Of a DNA stretch of 64,000 nucleotides, positions 34,052 through 47,880 are shown one piece after another. The stretch comes from Gavia stellata. Its lineage: Eukaryota > Chordata > Aves > Gaviiformes > Gaviidae. The translations under genes and the position numbers were made by a program. The stretch's first letter is position 1; each line of letters starts with the position of its first letter. The stretch spans positions 96,146,449 to 96,210,448 of the forward strand of contig NC_082596.1 of NCBI RefSeq assembly GCF_030936135.1, read 5' to 3'. Under the pieces are notes generated by a model, which had not been told where the DNA came from, did no database searches, and saw nothing but the letters and a program-made list of their open reading frames with translations.

Positions 34052-37000
34052 TTAATTGTTTTGGGTTTTGTTCTCTCCATATAGCTGTTTCTGCATATGA
34101 GGCAGGTCACTTCTTTGCCCCAGTACTGTTAATCTATGGGTATTTGAAATGGGTTGCTTGCCTTATCTGCAGCTTCTCTTGTAGCAGATCTTTCTACTCA
34201 TGCTGTTTTGCTTTCATGTCTCAGTTTGCAGATGTAGTAGATGAAAATAAATTGAACTGGTCCGGAGTTACTAATCAATCAACATGACTTTTAGCCATTT
34301 TTGGAGTAGAATGGCAATTTAAGCAAAAAGGAAACAGTTGAATCCTTATTACATTGACAGTTGTTGAGAGTGTTCTGCTGCTGACTTTTATTTAAAATAT
34401 TAGTGATGATGGTCAAAGTGGGAAAGCGACACTGAAAAATTAATGTGATAAACTTGAATAAATTTGAACTTAATTCTGTATTTGTCAAACCTGAATTTTG
34501 TTAGCAGTATTGCTGCTCACCTATTTTGCTCCTTCACATTCTTATCCTAATGTTACTAACCAAAAACTGCTGGCCTCAGTAGTATTTGCCCTCTTGGATC
34601 CCTAATTAATATAATGCTTATCAAAGTTCAGAACCTGCATACCCTTTCATATATGACTTCTCATGGTGTTTCAGACTGACCTACTTGTTCTGAGACTTTC
34701 TTCTTCCTTAATATGACTTCTCACTCTCTTCTAAGGATTTTTTTGTCAACTTTTTGAGAGACAATGTGTAATTCTGCTTTATTTCTTCTAGCTTGCTATG
34801 TGTAACTCTATTCACTATGCAGGCAGATCTCTAGATAGATGGGTTATTTATGGCAGAGATAATTAACTGAGTTGCAGCTCCTGAAACAGAAGAATTACAT
34901 CTTGGTGTCATGGAAGTTTAGCTGATAAGATTCGCAGGGCCTCACCTCCTCTCCTGCGGAGTCAGATCAGACATCTCAACGCTGGACTCCCGCAGCCTGG
35001 TTGCACAGTGCGGATACGGGGTGTCTAGCAAGGCTTCGGTAGCCTGTGCTGTCCGTGCTGTACCTGGTGTTCGTGGCTGTCCTTGTGAACTTGGAAATGG
35101 GAGGAGGTGGCAGTGATGGAGTCAAGAGCCATACCAGGGATAGGAAAGGGCAAAAAGTAGGTGGCTGTGGGTCTCCACTGCCATTTCACATGCAGGATGA
35201 GCATGTGTTCAGGGAATGAGGCCAAGCTGATGGGGGTCTCCTAAAACTCGGGGTGCGGGGATTGGCTGTACAGAGATAACTAATTGACTCCGCAGTGTTG
35301 ATTCGGTGTTCGGGAGTGTCTGCAGCATGCTCCCCAGCGTACACTCTGCTATCTGGGATTTTCCATTGTCAAGAATGTTTTCAGCCTATGCTCAACGTGA
35401 GTAGTAGAGCTGACTGCAGATCACAACACAGATGGTACCAAATGGAACTATAAAGCTGTGTATGAACATTTTAAGTTGAATTTCAAGTACTTCATTAAAT
35501 ATTAGAAACAAAATAGTTGAAATACTTTACTGAAAAGTGGGGTAAAGCTCCTGGTTTGATTTAAATATGCCTGTTGACCTTACTGATTGAGCAGAATGTT
35601 AAATTTAAAGCATGAGTATTTGCAATACCAGGCAAAGCATTCTTCGGGAAAGAATACATTTTTCACTGTTCTTTCTATGAAAGAGACTTTCCATTGTGTA
35701 ACTGCAGTACAGGATCACTTGTGCACACTTCTTATCCTGGTGTGGAAACCTAGATCTCCCTCCTTACCTGCCTCGGAATAGATGCCGGCACGGGCCGCAG
35801 ATTGTACTGCAGTCTCTGGGTTAGCTGCAGATGTCTGGGCCCAGTAGCTAAGGTTGACTTATCAGCATGCAGGCTCTTTAAACACACACAGAGCTAATCC
35901 TTATACTAAACCTCATCATTTCTGTGCAAGTATATCCATAGATAAAGTTATGCTTTCTTTGTTCTCCTCCAATTTAACTTTCTTCTTCCTCTACCTTTCA
36001 TGCTCCTGACTTTCTACCTGCATTCTCCCATGCTCTTTAAAGATACTGTTATCTCCAGAAGCGATGGTGTTTTAGAATGAAGAGATTGCGTGCTGTTAGC
36101 AACTCCTGGCAGCACTCTGCTGCTTACTCTAAATTGGAAGCTTGGATTACATTTAATCGTCTGCACTTGGTGTGGAGGCATGTGTGTGTTGCTTGTGTCC
36201 CAGCTCCTTTGTCTCCTTTCTGCGTCTCGCTCCTCTGAGTAACTTACCTTGTAATACTCACTGATAGCGGTTGGGGTTTTTTCTCCCATTATCCACTGCT
36301 TTGTATTTATGTTTCTGTGTGCTACTTGCTGAATACCTCTCTCCTGTTCTGAAAGTTGTCAGGGCTGGCAGCTTGATTTCATTGTAAGATGACAGTGTTT
36401 TCTAATTCAGAGTTTGGGGTTTTCTTCTGCTGCAATAAGACAAATCTTAGAAGGGAAAAACTTCTTTTTTTCACAATGCAACTGTGCCTAGCAGGCTGCT
36501 GCTGAACGGGAGCTAAAGCACTCTGCTAGACCTCAGTGAATTTCTGCAGGGTGATACAGACTCTCATGTTCTTGAACTCTCCCTCCCTGAACTTGGAGTG
36601 CTCCTTTGCTCACTGTATCCAGGCTGGGGCTGTGCGCGCATTTGGTACCTAATCAGATGCTCTCCACTACCTGAAAGTGTCCACACACCTTTTGTATTTT
36701 TAGACATTGGCTTGTCCCTTTGCCACTTTTTTGCTTTGTTTTGTGCCTGAGCTAATAAAAGCCTGGCTGGGCTCAGTGTCTGCTTTTTGTCTACCCAATA
36801 AACCTGCAACATGGATAAAATTCTCACAGGCAATGTCAGTGGGAAGATATTTCAAACAACTTCTACCTTTCAGTATAATAATACAGTAGTGTTCCGCTCT
36901 CTGTAAACAAACGTTCGTAAAATGAATTGTAGATATAAACCTGGCTCTGCAATCTTGAGATCACAGCTCAAAAAACGTTTTGAGGGGATATTACTATTGG

Positions 37001-40000
37001 CTGCAAGCTGAGGAGGGGAAGAAGATTCAGGGTGGACTTAAATAAGAATGAACAATTTTTCGAGAAAGGATTATCATATATTTAAAATATTTGATCTGTA
37101 GATAGACTTTGGGCTATTTGAGTAGAATTCCATTGAGAATACCGCATGTTGTTTGAACATGCTGTGTTTTAAAAGTGTAGCTGGAGAGAAACAAATTGTT
37201 TAAGGAAACAACTATTTTCTGACAGCGGTATGCTGTACAGGCTGCTGGTCAGAGTTCAGGATGTCCCTTCTTGTGTATTTTGTAAAGATTCTTGTGTGCT
37301 GATGCCTGCCGTTGATAAATGTAAGAGTTATATAGTGTAGGAAGTCAGTTTGGGAAGGTGATTATGACAACTGGCAATCTTTGACTAAACTGTGTCAAGA
37401 ATTTGGTAGCAGAGTTGCTTAGTTCGTCAGTATGGCTTTTAAACTATGATACGATCTGAAAAGATGCAAAATCAAATTTTTATTAATAATTATAGTCCTC
37501 TGGAATTTTAGAGGCTAGAGACTTAATCTTCTTATTTGCTGTTGGCAGTTAATTGTGTCTGTATTGTCCATCACCGTGTCTCTTGGAGCTTAACACCAGT
37601 TGTTGTGTTGGAAAGGTGTCGGCCTGCCAACCTTTCCTGTTGTGGCTTTGAGTATGAGAAGAGTAATTTTTCTACCAAAGTCAGCATGTCACTTCAGATT
37701 CACTGGGCAAGTTTTGTGGAGAGAAAAGTTGTTGATCTCAGATCGACAGTTTTCAGAGCAAAATTATCTTTAACCTAATCTGCTAGGTGCCTATTTCAAA
37801 AACGTTACTGTGCTTTTATGCAGAGCAATATATGGAATAAATTGATGAGCAGAGGTTTGGTGAAGCATGTGAAAGGAGTTACAGAAGTAGTTGGGCTGGG
37901 CGTGCTTCTGTGAAACACTGGGTTTTTGGGGAATGGGACAGGCTTGAGTTGAAAATTAAGATAGATTTTTAATGCTTCTGTTAAAGTTACATTTTAAACT
38001 GGTTTTGGTATCAAAGGCTTCAAATGCTTAAATACTTCTTTTCAGAGCTGTTAAGTTTACAAGTCAAAAACCAAAAAGAAGAATCCAGAGATTTTTAGTA
38101 AGCCAATGTAATAGTAACTTAGAGATCTCTGTAGGTTGTATACAAGTTTTGATTTCAAAAGATTGTAAAAGCAGGGCATTCCTCTCTTTTTTTTTTTTAT
38201 ATTTAACGTAATGTATTTAAAGTAGAGACATCAAATAGTTCCTATTTTCTGTCCCTTTTCTAGAATTGCCTTTTCTGAGCACTCAGTTCTCTGGTGAACT
38301 CAGAGGCAGGTGAAGAGTAATCAGTTCTGAGCATGTTCTTGCTGTCAAGGATATTTTTCATCATGTTCCCTGTTTCCCTGAACAAAGTGTCCCAGCTGTC
38401 TTTATCCAGCAAAGATACCATCAATTACAAGTAATTAATGGGGCAAATCAGATTATGATCTGTGGGTTTTCTTTTTGAGAGGTAAGATGATTAAAATGTC
38501 TATTGTAATCTAATAATTCTGCATATGGCAGATCTGACCTGAAGTTCTGTTTCTGAGGAAGAAAAACATATTGTGGATGCATTTTTATGTTGAACATTAG
38601 AGTTAAGAAAATCAAGATATGAATGAGTGCTGAAATGCAACCGAAAACTTGTTCAAAATTGTCCTAATCATTTATACCTTACACACTGGAATATGTTTCA
38701 CATAACCGGGAAATACAAAATCTGGCATTTCGAAGGACTTAAAATAATTTGTCAAAGTGACAATGAAATGGCTATTCTTTCATTATGCAGCTCCTCCAAA
38801 TGTATTGCAAGAGTATAAGGGAGAACATATCCCGTTTACTTAATTCTTTTCCAGGAACCTGCAAAGGTAAAATACTGTATTCTCTCAAGAATAAATTCAG
38901 ATCGCAAACTGCTTCAGGAGACTTGTCTGGCAGGCATGCATCAGCTATCCAATAAGGTTTTTTCCTGACTCTCTTCTTACTGCAACATGTTAATAGTAAT
39001 GAGTTTAAAATAACACCTTTTTTGGGGAATAGCTAACAGGTAATTTTAATTATACAGCTGTAGCTTTTTAATTTACACATGACTGGAAGGAAGCATGGGC
39101 CTCTAAGCTATTTTGTGCATCAGTGCTAAACTTAAAATCTAAAGCTGCCAAAAGGAGCAAGTAGCAAAAAAGTAAAAGGAAAAAAACAGTCAAAAGCAAA
39201 AATTTCATGTAAGTGGTGTGGGCTTCCTTAAGTGTCTGTGGGCCAAGCAAACTTTGCTACCTTGCCATTGCTGTTTGCGCTGCTGTGGCCTAGCTGATTG
39301 ATTCTTGGTAACTTCATTATGCCTGAGCTTATTTAAAGTATTGAGATACAGAGAATTAATGGCTGTTTACAACCATTACTATACAGCATATAATAAATTA
39401 TGCAGAGACAATATCTGTGAAGGAGATATTTTTTGAAGGCAGTTTATGCCCTGAGCACTAGGTTTGCCTAGTGTTAAATCTTTAAATTTGTCTAAAAGGG
39501 AGCCTTTCTTCTCACCCGTTTTTATTGACTGGTTTTAGATGTCTGTGGTCAATGCAGCTTCCTAGTTTAAAAAGATGATCATGAGAGCTCCCCAAATCAT
39601 GATACAGAGATTTAATATTAGACTCTATTTTATTGGAGTCCCCCATTGTTAAAATCTCAGCTTTGCTCTTTTATTGACTGATCACATTTTGTGTTGATGT
39701 TTTATAAAAATCTGTTGTAGCTGACATAGTAAATTTAGATCAAAGCTTCTCCCTTCCTTTCTTGGAGTAGCTGAAGTTACTGGGTATCAGTTCTGGGAGG
39801 GCGGTCATTTAAGGTGAGCATTGAGGAATTTATGAATGAAAGCTGGCAAGCCTGATTAGTCCTCTGGTAGTAGTGTTGCCTTCCTTCAGTTTCCATACCT
39901 ACAAAATAAGGTACGCTACTGGTTTTCAGACTGCGCTGCACCTATGTTGGTAAGGCATGTAGAAAGAGCCATCAATCACATAAGTTTTAACTGACATTTG

Positions 40001-40439
40001 TTTGTGGTGTTAGTAGCAATATGTTAGGGGGGGCAGGGAAGATGCATTTTTAGAAGGCATTGCAGTGGATCACCGTGTGAGAGGTCAGGCCTTAATTTCA
40101 GTGCAGGTTTATCAGACAGTTTGATGTAGTAGCTTAGACGTAAATGTTTGAGATAATTGGAAGTTGTAAGATGAGGTGGCTCTTTAGTATGTTTATCAAC
40201 ATAGATTCTTAAACCTAGCCACAAAAATTCGCTGTATTTAACTGTACTGTCTTATAATTGTCAGTGTATTAATAACTAGTAAACCCATTCTGATCTCATA
40301 ATGGGAAAAGTAAAACCTTTAAAAATTGAAAATAGAGAAGAATCAACATTAGTTTAATTTTTGTGTAATAAAAAGTACACAATCTGACCCTTCCGTTTGG
40401 TTCGCGGCATATTTTCAAAGGCTGAAAGATCTTTACTGC

Positions 40440-40461
40440 TGGTAAACACATGTGTTTACCA
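40440..40461. promoter_or_regulatory. 22-bp perfect palindrome made of two forkhead motifs
   Basis: GTAAACA and its complement TGTTTAC face each other around a central CATG, within a perfect palindrome of 22 bp. GTAAACA is the optimal forkhead (FOXO/FOXA-type) core, and divergent pairs can bind FOX dimers. Activity is inferred only. Confidence 0.4.
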
Positions 40462-43400
40462 CTTCTAGTAAAGTTTTCACTTTCCTAATATATGTATTTC
40501 AGTTGCTCCTGTGCAGTATTAATCTTACAAATCGGTTGTGAAGGCGAGCAAAATGCTGACAAATCTACCCTGATGCATGAGATATGGGTTACTAAATAGA
40601 AGTACATGAAGAAAATTAAAGACAACATTTATTTATTAGCAAAAGCTTTACCTATTCCTTCTGAACTGTACCTTTTTCCATATAGTCGGTCAGTGGCAGG
40701 TGCAGTGCTGGTGAATTCCTTTTAGTTGATTGCTTTGGCATAGTAGCTAAATGTCTCCTATGCACCTTCTTACTTCTGCCTTCCTAAAATGAAATGCTGC
40801 ATAACTTACTGAGAGCTAAAGATTTCAGGCTTTTTCTGCGGAAAAGTGAGCGAAATGTAGTCAACTAACTTAGATGGGATGAACAATTGACCTTGAACTC
40901 AGGAGTGTGATCAGGTAGTGCTTTGCACATCAGCTGAAGTGACATCAGAAGTTACTACCCTTCAGCTGTTGAATACTGTGCCCTGAGAGTTAATTTTGGT
41001 GTTAAGTAGTTCTCCTCTCAAAGAAGAGGTGCTTTGTAGCATTTCAATTCATTTTTTTCCAACTGTGATACTTAGAAAAAATTTTAATTAAATAATATTT
41101 AGAAATAGGTATTTTAGTTTTGCTAACGGTAAATGAATAACTTCACAGATATATTGTGCCAGGAGCAGAAGGTTTCTTAACGTATCAAAGACTAATAGCT
41201 AAAAGCTCAAGTCCAGTCAAGGGGGGGCGGAAGTGCGTAGTTACTTAATTATTGGAAGAAACTGCTAAAGGAAAGAAAGAATGTAGCTGCAAACTTGAGG
41301 AAACAAGATAGGTGTTTCCTTTTGCCTCTGACCATCTTGTGCTTCTCCTCTTTCTGGATTGTATGGTAGGTGAGACAAGTCAGCCTCCTTTCTGAAACGT
41401 AGAAGGCTTTGACCTCCTGCTGCCTTGGACAAAGCTGGGATGGTGGTTGCCATCCTCTGGGTTTCTGGTGTCACGGAAAATGTCTTTTGTCTTCAAAGCC
41501 TGCACTGAGAATTACACCGCTAACCTTTTCTGTCTTTAGTACTGTGTCTCGGGGTGCTGGTGGGGTGGGTACTGGCAAATCAGGAGGAATATAGTATGAA
41601 AATTAAAAAATGAACAGTTTCATCTGAGTCACAAAATGGGATTTCATAGGTTTGAGAGGAAGTGTGTGATAACACATTTTGGTAACCGTCAAATATAAGA
41701 TAGTTAATAACCTTTTTTCAATGTCCATGTCTATCGGCTAGGACCACCTTCTTTTAACAACAGCTTTTTCTTTAGTATTTGTCTGCCCTGTGTATTTGGG
41801 CTCAACAGTTTACTGACATATAAGAATGGGAAATGACTTGGAAATACGGAAAATTGAAGCCTCGTGCAGGCAGAAGAAGGTTGACTGCTCTGAGACAAGT
41901 AGTGCTTTGGATAGAAGCTGTAGAAGGACAAAAGATAGAACATTATGGATTATGAGCAGTGTCAAGAGGGTTTGTTACAAAATGTGTAGATGAGGAAGAA
42001 GAGCTGTTTAGTTTTTGAGGGAGCTGAGTCAAGAGCTGATGACAGTTCACAAGAGAATTTTTACTGCATGTGTGCATTTAATAAATAAGAAATTACCCGA
42101 AAAGTTTGCACCTACTCAATTAAACTGTTCAAGTTGTGTTTCCTTGGTTTTTGTGCTTACTGATGCCTACAGTAATATTGCTGTGACTTCAGGGAGAAGG
42201 GGGGATGGAAAGCCCATTAAAATTGTGGTTAAATTTTATTTTTGGTATCTCCCAGATCATAGTCCCAGAATTCTGCCATTTGCAAGCAGGCGAACATAAA
42301 ATTCCCCAGCGTGTATTTAAGATGACAGATTGCTTGAGTGTTCTCCAGTAGTTTGTCTTGTCTGTTTAAAAGACAAAAGGACGTGTAAAATCTTAATCAG
42401 TATTCAGTTATTGTTTGAGATACACAAAAACTGTTTCCTGAACGTTTGCTTCAGAGGTGCTCATTCTCCAACTGCCTCTTGAAGGTGTTAGGAATTCCTC
42501 TGATTTTAGAAATTTATTTCAGCTTGTATGCGGGAAACAGCATACTGCCTCGATGTAGCAGCTTTTCATTTAAGTAATTTTAGCCCAGTTGATAGACACG
42601 TTTGAAAAAAAGTAATTGTAATGCTTTTTGAGTTTGTTATTAAAAACAGGTGCCAAGTAAATACAAGGTGGTGGTTTGGGTTGTTGTTTTTTTTAAATGG
42701 TGAAAAGGTTCTCAGAGATGCTTAGTTGCTTCTGTGAGATAAGCAGAAACTTTGCTATGCAAGGCTGCTGTTAATGAGCTTGACTTTTATTATTGCCAGC
42801 TGAATAAGCAGCTCAAAACAGCTAACAGAATTATTAGTCTTATACCAGCTGGAGTCAGCACAGATGGCAGTAATAGTTTCCATCACTGGGCAAAGATAAA
42901 TGGCTGTTCTGTTGTAAACATCGAGGAGTGTTAAATAGAGATCCCATGTAACGTATTTGCTAGTATTTATTAAGACACATTGAGTGTCTGTGAGACCAAG
43001 TCCTGAAGCAAACAGTGTGAAATTTCTGTGAACTTCATTATTATGGACAACCTTGATGTTAAGAAAAGCACCTTTTTACTAAATAATAAACTTACTTCAA
43101 GAAGACAGAGAAGTGAGGTGTTTGTAAAGAGACAAGGTGTAATGCATCAGATGGCATGTATGTGCAGTTACAGTAAACTATAATCATCTGTGTCTCAGAT
43201 TGGGAGGAAAAAATGAAGACTGAGTTGTTGGGAAATGTTTTCTTTTTCCTCAGCTTTTGGCAGAGGTGGAGAATAGGGCAACATGTCACATAGGGACTGC
43301 AGGATGTTGCAAATAGAATGGTCAGTGTGTAGCATTGGAAGAAAAAATCCTCTGCTACAAATTGAAGCTTAGATGAGGTGATTTAGTTGGAACTGGGTCA

Positions 43401-45238
43401 GAAGGCACTGGTTTCTGTCAGGAAGGGAAAATTGCGGTAAATCCCTTATCACAATTTTCTGAGATTATGGAAGTAATTTGCAGTGATGAAGAATAGATGG
43501 CTTTTAAAAGCTCTTCAGGAACTCGTCTGCAAAAAAAGAAGTTCATGAAAGTAACTTGTCTGTTTTGGCTTTCTGTGAATGCAAAAATGTTTGAAATGTG
43601 TTCTCTGAAGAAATGCATCTGCTTGTGTGTTGGGTTTTTTTGAAGTTTATTCCATTTCTTTTTTCCCCCCCTCTAAGACATGAGAAAGTAGGCCTTTTTA
43701 ATTATGCTTTATGCTTTATTCTCTTACTAATGAATGATAAAGATATACAAAGGTGGCTAGCACTGGAACAGTAGTAACTCCTTAAAAAAAACCCCTCCAG
43801 ACTTAAGTATTTTTGGCTATGGCATGGAGGAGGAGAAGAAACCAATAAATAATTCCTTAGACTGTGGAGCTCTTTACAGGATGTGGGTAAAGGAAACAAT
43901 TAAGCAAGATTTGGAGAGCAAAGATGTGCTTTTTCATCGTTCCCAGCCAAAGAGCCACTGAGCCTTCCCTTGCTGCAGAGCAGAATTCAGAAGCTCTAGT
44001 ACCTCGCGCAACCCTACAGGTAAAAAATGGAGTGAGCATATATATTTGGTACGGCTTTGAATTACAGTTGTTCATGTAAGGGGGTAATAGTTCGGTTGAG
44101 CTCTTGGAAGAACATTTCTAAGGTTGAGGTGTTTGAGAATTCTTAGTAATTCACCCGCTGTTAATCTAGTGTTGCTGTTGGCAGTGAAAGAGTGAAGGTA
44201 GGCTGGGTGCAGGTGTGTCTGCTGCTGTTGGGTGACAGGGATACTCAAGGCTCTGTCTAACGTTCCTGTGTTGTGCCTCCCTTCTGGAGGAGAGTTAGTG
44301 TGAGGGGATTAAATTCTAACTTTGGTTTTATGTTCCACGCTGTGCCAGGTTTGGTACCAAGGTGAGAACAGTACTCTTTCATTCAGGGAAGTCTGGGCTA
44401 TATTTCGCTGTGGCTTCCTGGGGAACAACTTGGATCTGACTATGAAAGTGCAATGGGGACTCGCAGGTTGCTAAAGGATAGTCAGTGTATAGAGTACACT
44501 TTTTATTTCTTTTGTGAATTTTTTTTCCTTCATGTGCAAGATGTGTTTCTGGAAGAGAGTTGCTATCCGGGGAGAGGAGACTTCTGAGAAAAACTGATTT
44601 GAGACAGCTCTTCAAATGGGCCGTATAATTATTTTTTTTTAAAACAAGCTTAGAGAGATTTTAAGTTTGTTTAAAAAAAAAAAGATCAAAAAAATCTACT
44701 TTTAACCTGTTCAGTTAGTTGGAAATGACTACTTCACCCATATCTTTCTGTATTCTATTCCCTGCTATTGCCTCGCCAAATTAAAACATACTTTTCCAAA
44801 AATCGCTTTTGCAGTCATTTGCTTATATGCCCCTCTGAAAGCTTAACTAGGAGCTAGCTATTCATACTGCAGTAACAATAGATTTACTTCAGATATACTA
44901 CTCTCTAGAATAGTGTTGGATAGTAGTCCTTCTCTGGAAGATTAATGGCCAAGGTACCAAGTTTACCAAGACTGCTGTCATTTGTCTGTTGTAGTTATTT
45001 ATCCCAAAACATGAAATTGATAAAATATGACTTTAATTTAAAGTTCATACTGGTTTGGGACCTGATACGGGACACGAAATTTTGTCCCTTTTTTGCAGTC
45101 CTGTGGTTTTGTAGACAGGTGTCTGTCTACCTTGGAAGACTGCCCAAGAGGGTAGAAGTACAATCAGAAGCAGAAGTAGTGCTGTGTGTCCAAGCTCATT
45201 GTACTGTTCAGAACTTAGATATTTTTTCTGAAGTTATC

Positions 45239-45405
45239 TGTTGTTTGTTTCTCTACCTTTTAAACAGGAAAAATTAACACTGTTGTTTGTTTCTCTACCT
45301 TTTAAACAGGAAAAATTAACACTGTTGTTTGTTTCTCTACCTTTTAAACAGGAAAAATTAACACTGTTGTTTGTTTCTCTACCTTTTAAACAGAAAAATT
45401 AACAC
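45239..45405 (+). repeat. 42-bp minisatellite, four units, splice-acceptor-like
   Basis: Units begin at 45239, 45281, 45323 and 45365. The first three are identical over 42 bp, and the fourth lacks one G (41 bp). Each unit contains TTTCTCTACCTTTTAAACAG, a pyrimidine-rich tract ending in CAG. From the second unit on, a TTAAC branch-point-like word lies about 32 nt before that CAG, supplied by the end of the previous unit. The array lies deep in KIF13A intron 2, on the sense strand. Confidence 0.95.
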
Positions 45406-45912
45406 TGTCTTTTTTCTGGCTCTGGATTAGCATGGTTAAATTCACTTGAGTTGCATCCCTTGTTTATACAGGTCTTAATCAGGACTTTTTTTCACAGCTT
45501 TGCTCCATTTCCACAGAGCTTCCCTTTTACCATAATTCAGTGTTAACGTTTGACCTGAAGTATGAAGCTCTCATGGGAACAAAAGGTCTGGAGGATTGTT
45601 CAAGGACCAGTTTGCTTTTGAAGCAGGACTCCTGGTTAGCTTTCATGCCAATAGTTAGACAATGCCAATAAGGAAACAATTGCTTTTGCTGATAATGGTT
45701 CCTTCAAATGCTTGTTTGGGACTGTTCCTTCAGGGGGAAGGCGCGTGCTTTGGAGATTATTACGGCATATTTCTACCACTTTTTGTGAGGGGAAATCTTT
45801 TGAAAAAATTTTAATCATCTGCGAGGTATTACTACAGTATAAGAAAGAAAAGCTCCTCTCCTGTGTCGCGTGTATTTAAACGATGCTGACTGTGCAGTTT
45901 TCAGGTTGTTTG

Positions 45913-45995
45913 TGCTGTGGGTTAACCATTAATATGTAGAGTATATATGCAACATGCCCCAGGACACAGACACATGAGTGGGTTAACCCACAGCA
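45913..45995. repeat. Inverted repeat with 15-bp perfect arms
   Basis: TGCTGTGGGTTAACC (45913-45927) pairs with GGTTAACCCACAGCA (45981-45995) across a 53-nt loop. The right arm itself contains a 14-bp perfect palindrome, GTGGGTTAACCCAC (45978-45991). The GTTAAC cores resemble HNF1 half-sites. Confidence 0.8.
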
Positions 45996-47479
45996 TTTCA
46001 AGCTGTTTTGAAAGATTGCAGACAGCTCGTGAAACCCCTAAAGGTGATTTGTCTATAGATACGGGACTAAGTATATTTTTGGATTAATCCAGGCTGCAAT
46101 TCACATGCTGAAGTTCCTGCTTTTCAAGGCACAATCCTCTGTTTTTGATATTTCTGACAGCGTCTGGTTTGTATATACATCTGACTTGATGTAGGGTTAT
46201 TTAGTTAGACCTTACCCTTCCTGCTCTGGATTCATGAAGCATTATGTCTTTAAGTTCTTGGGGAAATCTGGTAGCCAAGTACTGAAGGATGATGAGTCTA
46301 GCCAGCTATTGGATTATCATTCATGTTACTGCAGCTCTTAAGTGCTGTGTTACAGTAGCTTTTTCTGCTTTGTTTTTATACATGATGTATTTTCCCTGTG
46401 GAATAGATCAGATGATTTACGCATCCTTTCCAGGTATTTTCGGGAAAAAACATTCTCTCACCTTGTATTTCTTTAATGTTGATCTAAAGTCTGATCCCAT
46501 TATAAGAAACTCTCTATCCCTGCATATAGAAGAGGACAGATCCAGTTGCTTCTTTGGCCTAAACAGATTTATGCTGAATTTCCCATCAAGATCACCGGTG
46601 GGTTACAGAGCTCTCCTGCACACACCCTTATCTCCTGTTCATCACATCTGACTGGACTGTTGCTCTGGAAACCGTTGCAATGTCACAAGTGACTTCATTA
46701 TGATTAAATGAGGGGGAAAAAAAATAGAACAAAAGAGTGCATTCCTGTTTCAACATGCAACTTGGAAACTGAAACTGTCTCACATACGTTCTCTGTATTT
46801 CAGAGCACTTTTTGGTAACAGGACACAGGTCTGTCCTGCTAGTCAGGAATAAAACCTGTAATTTGAAATTGCTATTATTTATTTCCTTTAAATAGAATCT
46901 GTAATTGACTGATGTAGTTAAAAGGATAGCTGTTTTAGACCCTTAAAAGCTGTGCATGGATCTGTCAAAAAGAACCAATTAGTATTTACACTTACATCTT
47001 TGTCCCTTGCAGAGACTTAATTAGTGTCTTAAACACTGAGAATGCTTTAGTTTCCAATTATATGTGGGATTATTTTCTATTTATCTCTAGTATCTGTATA
47101 ATATTTGAGTTTCTGAAGCAGGTCTGTGACCACAACTAAACAGAAGATGATAAAAATGTGCCAGGATGCTGCAAAATTATTTGGCATTGGCTCGGCATTG
47201 TTACTGATCTAAAGGGATTTCTATGTCTTTCATGGTTACTTATGGTTGGGGTTTTTTTTCTCACTTCACACTTAACAGCTTGTCTGCTAAGTTTAAATCT
47301 TCAATGCTGTATGGTAAATAAATAAAACCTATTAATGACTAAAAAAGTGGAATACGGAGTTACCGTTTCCTAGACCTGTCCCCTGTTTTTTTTTTCCCCC
47401 TTAACTCTCTAGATGCTGCTTGATGAAGGTTACCCAGTCTCTACCCATACAGCTTGCATTCAAAAACATGTAACGGCGG

Positions 47480-47880
47480 TGAGTCAGATCAGCGATTCTT
47501 GCTTGGAGGTGAGAGGGATAGCGCCGAGGAGATCACTAGCTCTGCAGGGGTGCCACCACTCCCTGGCACAATGGTTCACGGGCAGTGCTGGCTGGATGTC
47601 CAGCTAATTAACCCTGACAGTCTCCCTGGTCCTCAGCTGCGGCTCGGGGTTACTCACTGGTTTCTGTAGCAGCGCGGTGTGCTGCTGGCAACATGTTGGT
47701 GCTTTGCTGGGAATCTCTCCAGAACTAGTTTCTGGGCTGTGGCAGCCTGTCCTTGTTCTGGGCCTTGCAATAAAGGGGACTGCCTGCTGCTCGCTGAGGG
47801 ATGTGCGTTCATCTGCATCGTCATTCGGAGCGCTCCTCGCTACTCCCGCTTCTGTGTGGAGGTGAAGTCAGTAGTAGGTC
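47480..47880 (+). mobile_element. Possible degraded solo LTR (endogenous retrovirus type)
   Basis: A GC- and CpG-rich patch in AT-rich intron. It contains GGCCTTGCAATAAAGGGGAC followed by TGCCTGCTGCTCGCTGAGGG, the kind of poly(A)-signal region found in avian LTRs. Clear TG...CA ends and a target-site duplication were not seen, and no internal retroviral genes are present. It could equally be a conserved regulatory island. Confidence 0.27.

Noticed and set aside
45265-45405. Tandem 42-bp array as a CRISPR-like repeat
   Set aside because: Units are directly adjacent with no spacers, and the genome is a vertebrate. It is a minisatellite.
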